Below, piece by piece: positions 1 through 5,118 of a stretch of DNA of 8,686 bases. The DNA lies in assembly GCA_031546715.1 (NCBI GenBank), contig JAVBKA010000194.1, positions 1 through 8,686 on the forward strand, read 5' to 3'. The notes below the pieces were generated by a model, which did no database searches, was not told where the DNA came from, and was given only the letters and a program-made list of their open reading frames with translations. The translations under genes were made by a program, and so were the position numbers. The stretch comes from JAVBKA01 sp031546715. Its GTDB lineage: Bacteria > Bacillota > Clostridia > Oscillospirales > UBA929. The stretch's first letter is position 1, and each line of letters starts with the position of its first letter.

Positions 1-60
1 ATAATCACGCCGCATATTATCCGCGACTTTCTCTGCGGTGACTACTTTGCCTGACACCAA
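1..60 (-). CDS. Possible 5' end of an unidentified gene, cut by the window edge
   Basis: On the minus strand a frame stays open from about position 79 to the window edge. It has an AAAGGGGG Shine-Dalgarno-like run (77-70), 9 nt before a TTG (60-58) and 12 nt before a GTG (57-55). From the TTG the visible product would begin MVSGKVVTAEKVADNMRRDY. It follows the hairpins behind the secreted-protein gene in the same direction. Only 20 codons are visible, so the family cannot be named. The competing plus-strand reading (1-54, ending in TGA) is also open but has no supporting signal. The weak evidence is the ribosome-binding site and the open frame only. Confidence 0.3.
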   Translation of the reverse strand, partial: MVSGKVVTAEKVADNMRRDY

Positions 61-84
61 ATCATCGAACCCCCTTTCGCAACA

Positions 85-118
85 AAATGGGCTCAAATCA
101 CATGATTTGAGCCCATTT
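85..118 (-). terminator. Perfect 16-bp-arm inverted repeat, probable terminator of the secreted-protein gene
   Basis: Positions 85-100 and 103-118 are exact reverse complements, so the transcript folds into a long hairpin with a short loop around CA. Read on the minus strand the stem ends in a T-rich run (TTTTGTT), weak but compatible with intrinsic termination. It lies 39 nt beyond the minus-strand stop codon at 157 and upstream of the possible next minus-strand gene. No T-tract follows it on the plus strand. Confidence 0.6.
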
Positions 119-123
119 CCATC

Positions 124-138
124 GGAGCCTTTAGCTCC
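124..138 (-). repeat. Small hairpin GGAGC-N5-GCTCC downstream of the secreted-protein gene
   Basis: GGAGC (124-128) and GCTCC (134-138) are exact complements around a 5-nt loop. This small hairpin sits between the stop codon at 157 and the larger hairpin at 85-118. It has no T-tract of its own, so it may be only a 3'-end stabilising stem, or chance. Confidence 0.35.
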
Positions 139-156
139 AGCTATATTAAATTTATA

Positions 157-786
157 TTAATTCAAGAGCATATTGAAAACGTTTTCTGCTACTCGTCTTG
201 AGTACATCATAAATACGTTCCAATCTTCACTTGCCTTGGCGTAACTTTTGTTGGCATTGCTTTCAGTAATTCTGCCTGATGATACAGCTTCATCGAGCTT
301 TACGCGCAGTATGGCAAGCAAACTTGTCCGTATCTCTGCTAGGGATAAATCTTTATACTGAGCCCATTGGGAATCTGTTAATGCTCCTAGTGGAAATCGG
401 GAGGTCTCAAGCCTTTGAAAGGCTAAATCTGCTTCCTCTTGACTCAATAATCTATCGTTAACGACCTTTTGGAGTGCCTCGCGCATTGCAGTTTTAAAGA
501 GCTCACTAGTGCTTTCAAGCGTGCTTTTACTATTTGCATCTAAAAAATCTTCAACATCGAAGTAATTCTCTAAGGCTTCTCTTGCCTCTGGGTTAAATGC
601 GTCCACAAAAACGTCGCATTTGTCATGCTGTTCATTAATTGACTTATACGCATCATTCGCTTTCATGTAATATGATGAGCTTTCTTCTACACTCACGCAT
701 TTCTCGGTTTTGGCAAGCGCCACACCAGTCAAGGCCGACAAACTGAGCATCGTCGCCAAAACCAAGGCTATTGGCTTATTTTTCAA
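157..786 (-). CDS. Secreted helical protein of unknown function
   Basis: I do not recognise the family with certainty. The N-terminus is a clear Sec signal peptide: basic KNK, then a hydrophobic stretch (ALVLATMLSLSALTGVA) and a plausible cleavage after ALA, just before KTEKC. The mature part of about 185 residues is charged and predicted helical, with two cysteines near its start (32 and 59, counting from the ATG at 792) that could form a disulfide. Two similar segments, near residues 104-129 and 162-188, share a pattern of amphipathic helix, a turn (NDRLLSQEEA; SSGRITESNA) and a second helix, which recalls the small secreted DUF2680-like repeats of Firmicutes; this is a resemblance only. 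Start choice: an ATG at 792 is only 1 nt from the AAAGGGG site (800-794), too close to work, whereas the in-frame TTG at 786 has 7 nt spacing and keeps the KNK basic region. It is divergent from the MerR/TipAS gene and ends before two hairpins. Confidence 0.7.
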   Translation of the reverse strand: MKNKPIALVLATMLSLSALTGVALAKTEKCVSVEESSSYYMKANDAYKSINEQHDKCDVFVDAFNPEAREALENYFDVEDFLDANSKSTLESTSELFKTAMREALQKVVNDRLLSQEEADLAFQRLETSRFPLGALTDSQWAQYKDLSLAEIRTSLLAILRVKLDEAVSSGRITESNANKSYAKASEDWNVFMMYSRRVAENVFNMLLN

Positions 787-925
787 CGGCATTCCCCTTT
801 CAAGGGATTTGCTTTCTCTATGCTCTTGAACTACTTATAGCTTACCCTTAATTTATGAATAAATAATTTATAAACTGTTAAATAAAAATAAATCCTTTGT
901 GAACAGAAAAAATTTCAAAAATGTA

Positions 926-956
926 TTGACATTGACGTTACGTCATGGTGTATGCT
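926..956 (+). promoter_or_regulatory. MerR-type promoter with 19-bp spacer and central operator dyad
   Basis: A perfect -35 box TTGACA (926-931) and a -10-like TATGCT (951-956) are separated by exactly 19 bp, longer than the usual 17 bp. The spacer contains the perfect dyad TGACGTTACGTCA (933-945). Overlong spacers with a centred dyad are the hallmark of promoters activated by MerR-family proteins, which distort the DNA to realign the two boxes. The promoter points at the MerR/TipAS gene about 185 bp downstream, so positive autoregulation is the natural inference, as for Streptomyces tipA. Confidence 0.8.
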
Positions 957-1008
957 AACAATGTACCAAGGTAACAGCCTATTTACAGCTTCGCATTATC
1001 ATGCTCCC

Positions 1009-1109
1009 TTAACCCTGTCGCTCCTGCACCCAGCAATGCCTTGGAAGGCATAGCTGAGTGCCTGCGCGTTTCGTAAAAATATGCAAGCATATTTTTACTA
1101 ACGGGTTAA
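1009..1109 (+). promoter_or_regulatory. Structured leader of the MerR/TipAS gene, potential three-way junction
   Basis: The leader between the promoter and the start codon is about 180 nt and rich in complementary segments. TTAACCC (1009-1015) pairs with GGGTTAA (1103-1109), closing two hairpins. The first (1026-1061) reads GCAC, CAGC, ATGCCTT, a GG turn, then AAGGCAT, GCTG, GTGC, with single mismatches between the blocks. The second (1067-1103) has perfect 12-bp arms GTAAAAATATGC/GCATATTTTTAC, extended by CGTT/AACG. The three helices account for most of the segment and leave the ribosome-binding site (1131-1137) free. The pairing is seen directly; a regulatory role is inferred. No well-spaced Shine-Dalgarno marks a leader peptide. 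Alternatives are a remnant of a small palindromic mobile element, or an attenuator. Confidence 0.5.
1073..1098 (+). repeat. Perfect 12-bp inverted repeat in the leader
   Basis: GTAAAAATATGC (1073-1084) and GCATATTTTTAC (1087-1098) are exact reverse complements around AA. The stem is AT-rich and not followed by a T-run on the plus strand, so it is not a typical intrinsic terminator. It could be a helix of the leader RNA or a DNA site. Confidence 0.65.
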
Positions 1110-1142
1110 TCCGCACTTACTAAACAAGCAAGGGAGGTCTTT

Positions 1143-1916
1143 ATGGACACCATCAAGGTACTGGCAACACAGGCAGGGATTACGCTGCGTGCTCTCCGTC
1201 ATTACGACAATATCGGTCTGCTGGTGCCAAGCGGACGAAGTGATGCAGGCTATCGGCTTTACTCCCATGAGGACGCAATAAAGCTTCAAAGAATACTTTT
1301 TTACAGAGAGCTTGGTTTCCCGCTGGAAAAAATATCTCAAGCCTTACATTCCGCAGATTCAATGACTGAAAGCTCCTTGTTAAAACAGGCGGAGGCGTTG
1401 GAACGGCAGGCGGAGCGTTTTCTGGAGCTGGCACAGACTGCACGAAAAACGGCGGCACATTTGAAAGGAGAATTAGAAATGGAAAACAAAGAATTATTTA
1501 AAGGCTTTGATTACGAAAAAATGCTGGAGGAGCAAAAACAATATGAACCCGAGGTGATTGAGCGTTGGGGTGATACAGACGCATACAAAATCTCCGCAAA
1601 ACGCACCAAGAGCTATACCAAACAGGACTGGGAGCGCATTTCAGCAGAAAGTGAAGCTGCAATGCAGGCACTTGTGGCGTGCTATAAGGACGGCGTTGCA
1701 ACAGACGACCCAAAAATGATGGAGGTCTGCAATATTCAGAGAGGGCTGATAACCAAGAATTTCTACCCATGCTCTGTTGAAATTTACTCAGGTCTTGGTC
1801 AGATGTACATCGCAGACGAGCGTTTTACAGCGACCTACGAGAAGTATGCCCAAGGCTTGGCGGAATATTATTCAAAGGCAATCGAGCATTATTGCAAGCA
1901 GGCAGCCGACAAATAA
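1143..1916 (+). CDS. MerR-family transcriptional regulator with TipAS antibiotic-recognition domain
   Basis: The 257-residue product matches the TipA-L layout. Residues 1-72 form the MerR winged helix (KVLATQAGITLRALRHYDNIG, then GYRLYSHEDAIKLQRI and FPLEKI); residues 73-112 form the linking dimerisation coiled coil; residues 113-257 form the helical TipAS domain, which in Streptomyces binds thiopeptides and other amphipathic molecules. The ending, FYPCSVEIYSGLGQMYIADERF followed by GLAEYYSKAI, is typical of TipAS; Cys205 is probably the counterpart of the cysteine that thiostrepton modifies in TipA. The start is set by AGGGAGG (1131-1137), 5 nt before the ATG. A second Shine-Dalgarno and ATG lie at 1464-1481. 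No drug pump or other target gene lies beside it on the same strand; the divergent neighbour encodes a secreted protein. It is expected to activate its own 19-bp-spacer promoter when a ligand binds. The ligand cannot be told from sequence. Confidence 0.92.
   Translation: MDTIKVLATQAGITLRALRHYDNIGLLVPSGRSDAGYRLYSHEDAIKLQRILFYRELGFPLEKISQALHSADSMTESSLLKQAEALERQAERFLELAQTARKTAAHLKGELEMENKELFKGFDYEKMLEEQKQYEPEVIERWGDTDAYKISAKRTKSYTKQDWERISAESEAAMQALVACYKDGVATDDPKMMEVCNIQRGLITKNFYPCSVEIYSGLGQMYIADERFTATYEKYAQGLAEYYSKAIEHYCKQAADK
1464..1481 (+). promoter_or_regulatory. Internal ribosome binding site and ATG producing the TipAS domain alone
   Basis: Inside the regulator gene, AAAGGAG (1464-1470) stands 8 nt before the in-frame ATG at 1479, which is Met113 and falls exactly at the junction between the DNA-binding/coiled-coil half and the TipAS domain. 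Starting there gives a protein of 145 residues. Streptomyces lividans tipA makes a similar short form (TipAS) from an internal in-frame start; it binds drug without binding DNA and so sequesters it. The same arrangement is inferred here; the site itself is seen directly. Confidence 0.65.
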
Positions 1917-1920
1917 AAGG

Positions 1921-1936
1921 TTGAGTTTTGGCTCAA
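1921..1936 (+). terminator. Weak hairpin after the MerR/TipAS gene
   Basis: TTGAG (1921-1925) and CTCAA (1932-1936) can form a 5-bp stem around TTTTGG, followed by a short TTTG, just after the stop codon at 1914-1916. It is weak and may be incidental, given the much stronger hairpin at 1977-2006. The AT-rich tract between them carries three near-copies of ATATTCTAAA (about 1949-1980). Confidence 0.3.
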
Positions 1937-1976
1937 TTTGCAACAAAATATATTCTAAATATTCTCTAAAAATATT

Positions 1977-2006
1977 CTAAAGGGCGGTCTTTCGACCGCC
2001 CTTTAG
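1977..2006. terminator. Strong bidirectional terminator between convergent genes
   Basis: CTAAAGGGCGGTC (1977-1989) and GACCGCCCTTTAG (1994-2006) form a perfect 13-bp stem with a TTTC loop. It lies between the plus-strand MerR/TipAS gene and the stop codon (2015-2017) of the minus-strand EAL/HDOD gene. On the minus strand it is followed by AATATTTTTAG, a usable T-rich tail; on the plus strand the T's are inside the stem end. It most likely ends transcription from both sides. Confidence 0.85.
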
Positions 2007-2014
2007 TAGTACTA

Positions 2015-3160
2015 TTATGAACCAGACAACCCTTTTAAAATTTCCGTTACCCATGTTTCTGCGCTTATGTAAGCAATATGCAGTCTATCTGCCAGTTGCG
2101 GGTCTTGGCTGACAGCTTCGTTAAGAACTGCCATATCACCTTGAATATATGCCTTGACAATGGAGTACAGCTTTCCGATATCCCCCTGCCCGTCTAAGTA
2201 CTGGGAGATTTCAGGAGGGGCGTTCATGTCCCGAAGTGCTTCCGCTTGGGACGCGCCAAGCATGGCTCCTGCAACGCTTGCAAGCCCTGTAAAGAAGGAC
2301 TGCCAACGGTTGACATTAACCCACGCTGCCAGATTTTCCATAAAGCGGGCGCGGATAAGTGCGGCACGGGAAATTTCTGGGGTTTTAGTGTCTGTAACAG
2401 CGGTTGAGAGGATTGCAATAGACCATTTTGTCAGATTGTCCATACCAATACGAATGATGGCGTCCTTCAGCTCGTTGATTTTTTGATGTGCGCCGAAGAA
2501 TGCTGAGTTAGCCATTCTGATAAGTGACAGCGTCAAGAAAACGTCACGCTGAATAATCTGGGCGATATTGCCGAAATTATCAGCATTTTTGTTGTTTTCC
2601 CATTGCGTTACCTCTGCTAAAACTGCCAACTTGTTTGCCTGAATGGGACGAAGCTTCTGCCTTGGCTGTCCTCCCGAAATAACCGATTGTGTGTAGAAAT
2701 CACCAATAAAATAGTCGAAACCTTCGTTTTTCCAGTGATGATATTCGTCAATTGTGTTGACAAAAAGTGCTATTTTTTGCAGATTCGGCGAGCCGTATAC
2801 ACTGGCGAGGGATAAAAGCTGTTCACAGTAGCTGTAGTGAACGTTTAAAGCGACGGCAGAGCAATTTTCCAAAAGCTCTTTAACTCCAAGCTTTGCTTCA
2901 AAGTTGTAACCGATAACCTGCATATTGGATTCGCGAATCTGCTTAGACCTTTGTATTCCGCCCTCTTGATTTATCAATAGACCTTGATATTCCGCCGGAA
3001 TCGAATTATGTACGAACGCCCATTTCTTATTTGGCACAGACTGAGCGATTCTCGAAAGGGCTTCAATTTCGTCGGCAACGGTAAACCCTTCGAGCTGAGG
3101 GATATAGGCATCAACAATGCCTTGGCGGTTAAACATAGGTACAATTCGCAGGATTCTCAT
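2015..3160 (-). CDS. Degenerate EAL-like/HDOD two-domain signalling protein (YuxH type)
   Basis: The chosen product has 381 residues. Residues 1-165 follow the fold of the short EAL-like domain in YuxH-type proteins: MRILRIVPMFNRQGIVDAY at the start and GFDYFIGDFYTQS at the end, corresponding to the GFDYFQGYFF-type motif. The catalytic EAL glutamate motif is not found, and where a VETxE-type motif is expected the sequence reads FVNTIDE, so c-di-GMP hydrolysis is unlikely. Residues 175-370 are an HDOD domain, with IIQRDVFLTLSLIRMANSAFFG, a following DAIIRIG segment, ARFMENLAA and FFTGLASV typical of the family; an HD-type metal pair is not seen. Such proteins are thought to act as protein-protein signalling scaffolds. 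The frame stays open to 3313, but the start at 3160 is preferred: GAGGTG (3172-3167) lies 6 nt before the ATG, family similarity begins there, and the extra 51 codons overlap the promoters. It ends at a strong shared terminator. Confidence 0.88.
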   Translation of the reverse strand: MRILRIVPMFNRQGIVDAYIPQLEGFTVADEIEALSRIAQSVPNKKWAFVHNSIPAEYQGLLINQEGGIQRSKQIRESNMQVIGYNFEAKLGVKELLENCSAVALNVHYSYCEQLLSLASVYGSPNLQKIALFVNTIDEYHHWKNEGFDYFIGDFYTQSVISGGQPRQKLRPIQANKLAVLAEVTQWENNKNADNFGNIAQIIQRDVFLTLSLIRMANSAFFGAHQKINELKDAIIRIGMDNLTKWSIAILSTAVTDTKTPEISRAALIRARFMENLAAWVNVNRWQSFFTGLASVAGAMLGASQAEALRDMNAPPEISQYLDGQGDIGKLYSIVKAYIQGDMAVLNEAVSQDPQLADRLHIAYISAETWVTEILKGLSGS

Positions 3161-3194
3161 TAATAACACCTCAAAAACATCAATTGAATAATTA

Positions 3195-3223
3195 TTTATA
3201 TAGTTCCAAATATATTTCGTCAA
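3195..3223 (-). promoter_or_regulatory. Promoter of the EAL/HDOD gene, proximal
   Basis: On the minus strand, TTGACG (3223-3218), 17 bp, then TATAAA (3200-3195): one mismatch to each sigma-A consensus box with ideal spacing. The expected start near 3188 gives a leader of about 28 nt before the ATG at 3160. Confidence 0.6.
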
Positions 3224-3239
3224 ACTACGATATAGCTCT

Positions 3240-3267
3240 ATTGTACAATATATTGGGAATATGTCAA
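3240..3267 (-). promoter_or_regulatory. Promoter of the EAL/HDOD gene, distal
   Basis: On the minus strand, a perfect TTGACA (3267-3262), 16 bp, then TACAAT (3245-3240). The -10 box is inside a 12-bp palindrome, TATTGTACAATA (3239-3250). It stands upstream of a second good promoter, giving a tandem arrangement with leaders of about 70 and 28 nt. Which one is used, or when, cannot be told from sequence. Confidence 0.55.
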
Positions 3268-3320
3268 TACACAATCGAAGCCTTTTTAGCGCAAAGTAAA
3301 ACAGAATGAACATATACTAA

Positions 3321-3348
3321 TTGACTTTTGCTTATTAAGATGTATAAT
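3321..3348 (+). promoter_or_regulatory. Sigma-A promoter of the zinc-ribbon membrane protein gene / glycogen operon
   Basis: TTGACT (3321-3326), 16 bp, then a perfect TATAAT (3343-3348). The expected start near 3355 lies about 34 nt before the ATG at 3389. This is the only convincing plus-strand promoter seen ahead of the run of five co-directional genes, so it may drive them all. Confidence 0.7.
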
Positions 3349-3353
3349 AAGCA
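3329..3353 (+). promoter_or_regulatory. Inverted repeat overlapping the -10 box, likely operator
   Basis: TGCTTATTA (3329-3337) and TAATAAGCA (3345-3353) are exact reverse complements separated by 7 bp. The right arm covers most of the TATAAT box and the left arm lies in the promoter spacer, so a dimeric protein bound here would block RNA polymerase. A repressor site is the simplest reading; the regulator is not identifiable from the window. Confidence 0.6.
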
Positions 3354-3388
3354 TGTATTTTTAGGTAAATTTGTAAGATGGAGCTGTG

Positions 3389-4477
3389 ATGTTTATGAAG
3401 CAATGTCCACAATGCAGCGCGCAATGTCCTGATGAAGGGAAATTTTGTCACTCTTGCGGAAAAACGCTATCATCCGAGCCATCCGCCCCTGCATCACAAG
3501 CCTCTTTTTCTCCCGAAGCTCCTCCCCCACCAACCACCCAAACCCAGGAGCAGCCTTTGCCTTCTCCCCAAGCACACTGGCAGGAGACCCCAGTTCAACA
3601 GCCAATTCATTACAACACGGGCTATCAGCAGCCAACTCAGCCCGCCCTTGATTACAGGTCTGTGGGCATAATCAAGAAATATGCCGGGTCAAAGCAGCTT
3701 TTCGCTATTGCTATTATTTTATCAGTCTCACTGTTTTTTTCTGTTCTTTCAACTTTATTTTCACCCTCGCTGTTTAGTAACCCTGAGCAGTATGACGCGT
3801 TTTTTTCTGAATATCTCGACATTCAAACTTTTGCGTTTAATGACTTTTTGGAGAACGGCGGCTTTAATGACCAAGGCTTCAACCCTATTGCTACGGTGAG
3901 CGCTAACGTTGTTCCTATACTTATTTGCATCGGCTTTTGGCTTATTTATACCTCGGGTAAAGCCGAGGGCAGACAGCCCACCGGAGGATATACGCTAATT
4001 CGGGTGGCATCCATCTTTTCTTTAGTCTCTCTTTGGGTTGCTTTCGGCGCAGTTGTTCTTATATTTATTGTACTTCTGCTTATTCCCGGTTATTTCGGTT
4101 CGGATGCGGCGATTGCAACTATAGTTTTACTTTTTTTCACATTGTTTTTTCTGGGAATTGTGCTGGTCCTCGCCTTTTACTACGGACGTTTGAGCAAATC
4201 TCTTAAAAAGATTATTAATACTATGCGTTATGGTCAAGCATTTGACCGATTTTCACCTTATGTCCGTGTAATGCTGATTATTACTGGTGTGATTTCAGCC
4301 ATTTCCGCTGTATTTAGTTCATTTAGTTTCAACGGTTTCAATTTTTTCGGCTTTCTGTCCGGTGGCTGCACTGCTGCTGGCTGCTTTATGGTCAGCACCC
4401 TAATCGGCAAGCTTAACAAAGAATTAACGTCACCTGAACAGCCAGAATTTACTCCCTACACTAACAACTCAATTTAG
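3389..4477 (+). CDS. Zinc-ribbon, multi-pass membrane protein of unknown function
   Basis: The product has about 362 residues. Residues 4-24 are a zinc ribbon with two CxxC knuckles (CPQC and CHSC: Cys6, Cys9, Cys20, Cys23). About 70 residues rich in Pro, Gln, Ser and Thr follow as a flexible linker. The rest is membrane: hydrophobic segments near residues 103-124, 167-189, 203-233, 240-265, 293-311 and 317-341, so about six spans, followed by a short polar tail. Small zinc-ribbon heads fused to membrane domains are common in Firmicutes, but I cannot assign a role. Start choice: GGAG (3380-3383) is 2 nt from a GTG at 3386, 5 nt from the ATG at 3389 and 11 nt from the ATG at 3395; 3389 fits best and 3395 is possible. 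It is the first gene after the promoter/operator and ends 28 nt before pduL, with no terminator between them. Confidence 0.8.
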   Translation: MFMKQCPQCSAQCPDEGKFCHSCGKTLSSEPSAPASQASFSPEAPPPPTTQTQEQPLPSPQAHWQETPVQQPIHYNTGYQQPTQPALDYRSVGIIKKYAGSKQLFAIAIILSVSLFFSVLSTLFSPSLFSNPEQYDAFFSEYLDIQTFAFNDFLENGGFNDQGFNPIATVSANVVPILICIGFWLIYTSGKAEGRQPTGGYTLIRVASIFSLVSLWVAFGAVVLIFIVLLLIPGYFGSDAAIATIVLLFFTLFFLGIVLVLAFYYGRLSKSLKKIINTMRYGQAFDRFSPYVRVMLIITGVISAISAVFSSFSFNGFNFFGFLSGGCTAAGCFMVSTLIGKLNKELTSPEQPEFTPYTNNSI

Positions 4478-4505
4478 AATATAATTGACAAAGGAGAGGT
4501 TTCCA

Positions 4506-5078
4506 ATGCACAACAAAATTTTAGTCGAAGGCTCAGCTCGCCACCTGCACGTCACAAGCAAGGATTTACAAACACTATTCGGTGAGGGTTATGAGCTGCA
4601 CAATAAGCGCGAGCTTAGCCAGCCTGGGCAGTACCTTACAGAGGAAAAGGTTCGTGTAGAAGGACCAAAGGGCAGCATTGACCGTATCTCTATTCTCGGT
4701 CCCGTCCGTCCTGCCACACAGGTGGAGCTATCGCTGACAGATGCCCGTGTCCTTGGTATCGATGCTCCAATTCGTGAAAGCGGAGATATTGCGGGAAGCG
4801 CGTCTGTTACAATTGTAGGTCCTGCCGGAAGCGTTACCATTAAAGAGGGCGCAATTGTCGCAAAACGTCATGTTCATCTTCGTCCAGAGGATGCCGCCGC
4901 CTTCGGAGTTGCCGACAAGGAAATCATCAGCGTTAAGGTTGGCGGAGCAAGAGCTCTTACCTTTAGCGAGGTTGTTGTTCGTGTAGCACCAAGCTTTATG
5001 CCTTCTATGCACATTGACTTTGATGAAATCAATGCCGCCGCTATTTCAGGCGAGGTTTACGGAGAGATAATTAAATAA
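4506..5078 (+). CDS. pduL: Phosphate propanoyltransferase / PduL-type phosphotransacylase
   Basis: PduL exchanges CoA and phosphate on short acyl groups (propanoyl-CoA or acetyl-CoA to acyl-phosphate). The 190-residue product carries both halves of the PTAC fold: the first around SARHLHVTSKD (His13, His15) and the second around KRHVHLRPEDA (His122, His124), with QVELSLTDA (Glu74) and SMHIDFDEINAA (His169) supplying the other metal-site residues known in the family. PIRESGDIAGS is also a family signature. There is no N-terminal extension before the first domain, so no microcompartment encapsulation peptide is visible, and no shell genes are nearby; a free cytosolic enzyme acting as an alternative to Pta is likely. 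The start is set by AAGGAGAGG (4491-4499), 6 nt before the ATG; an upstream in-frame TTG at 4485 would overlap that site. It lies 28 nt after the membrane gene and 40 nt before glgB. Confidence 0.93.
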   Translation: MHNKILVEGSARHLHVTSKDLQTLFGEGYELHNKRELSQPGQYLTEEKVRVEGPKGSIDRISILGPVRPATQVELSLTDARVLGIDAPIRESGDIAGSASVTIVGPAGSVTIKEGAIVAKRHVHLRPEDAAAFGVADKEIISVKVGGARALTFSEVVVRVAPSFMPSMHIDFDEINAAAISGEVYGEIIK

Positions 5079-5118
5079 GCACAGACTAAAATCCGGCTGC
5101 AAGAAGGGGGAATGGACA

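Noticed and set aside
961..1053. Possible 30-codon leader peptide starting at the ATG at 961, and very short frames at 1001, 1036 and 1081
   Set aside because: The ATG at 961 is at or before the expected transcription start (about 963), and none of these frames has a Shine-Dalgarno sequence.
1009..1109. The TTAACCC/GGGTTAA-bounded segment as a MITE
   Set aside because: The terminal repeats are only 7 bp and no target-site duplication flanks them; kept as a structured leader instead, with a mobile origin noted only as an alternative.
1098..1770. Minus-strand open frames opposite the MerR/TipAS gene
   Set aside because: They are shadows of a well-supported gene, with low-complexity Pro/Ser composition and no ribosome binding sites.
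79..1949. Shared 10-mer GCAACAAAAT at 79-88 and 1940-1949, each near a hairpin containing GGCTCAA
   Set aside because: The match does not extend and can occur by chance; it is not enough to claim flanking repeats of a mobile unit.
3161..3313. 51-codon N-terminal extension of the EAL/HDOD frame on the minus strand
   Set aside because: It covers the tandem promoters, has no family similarity, and the ATG at 3160 has a well-placed GAGGTG site.
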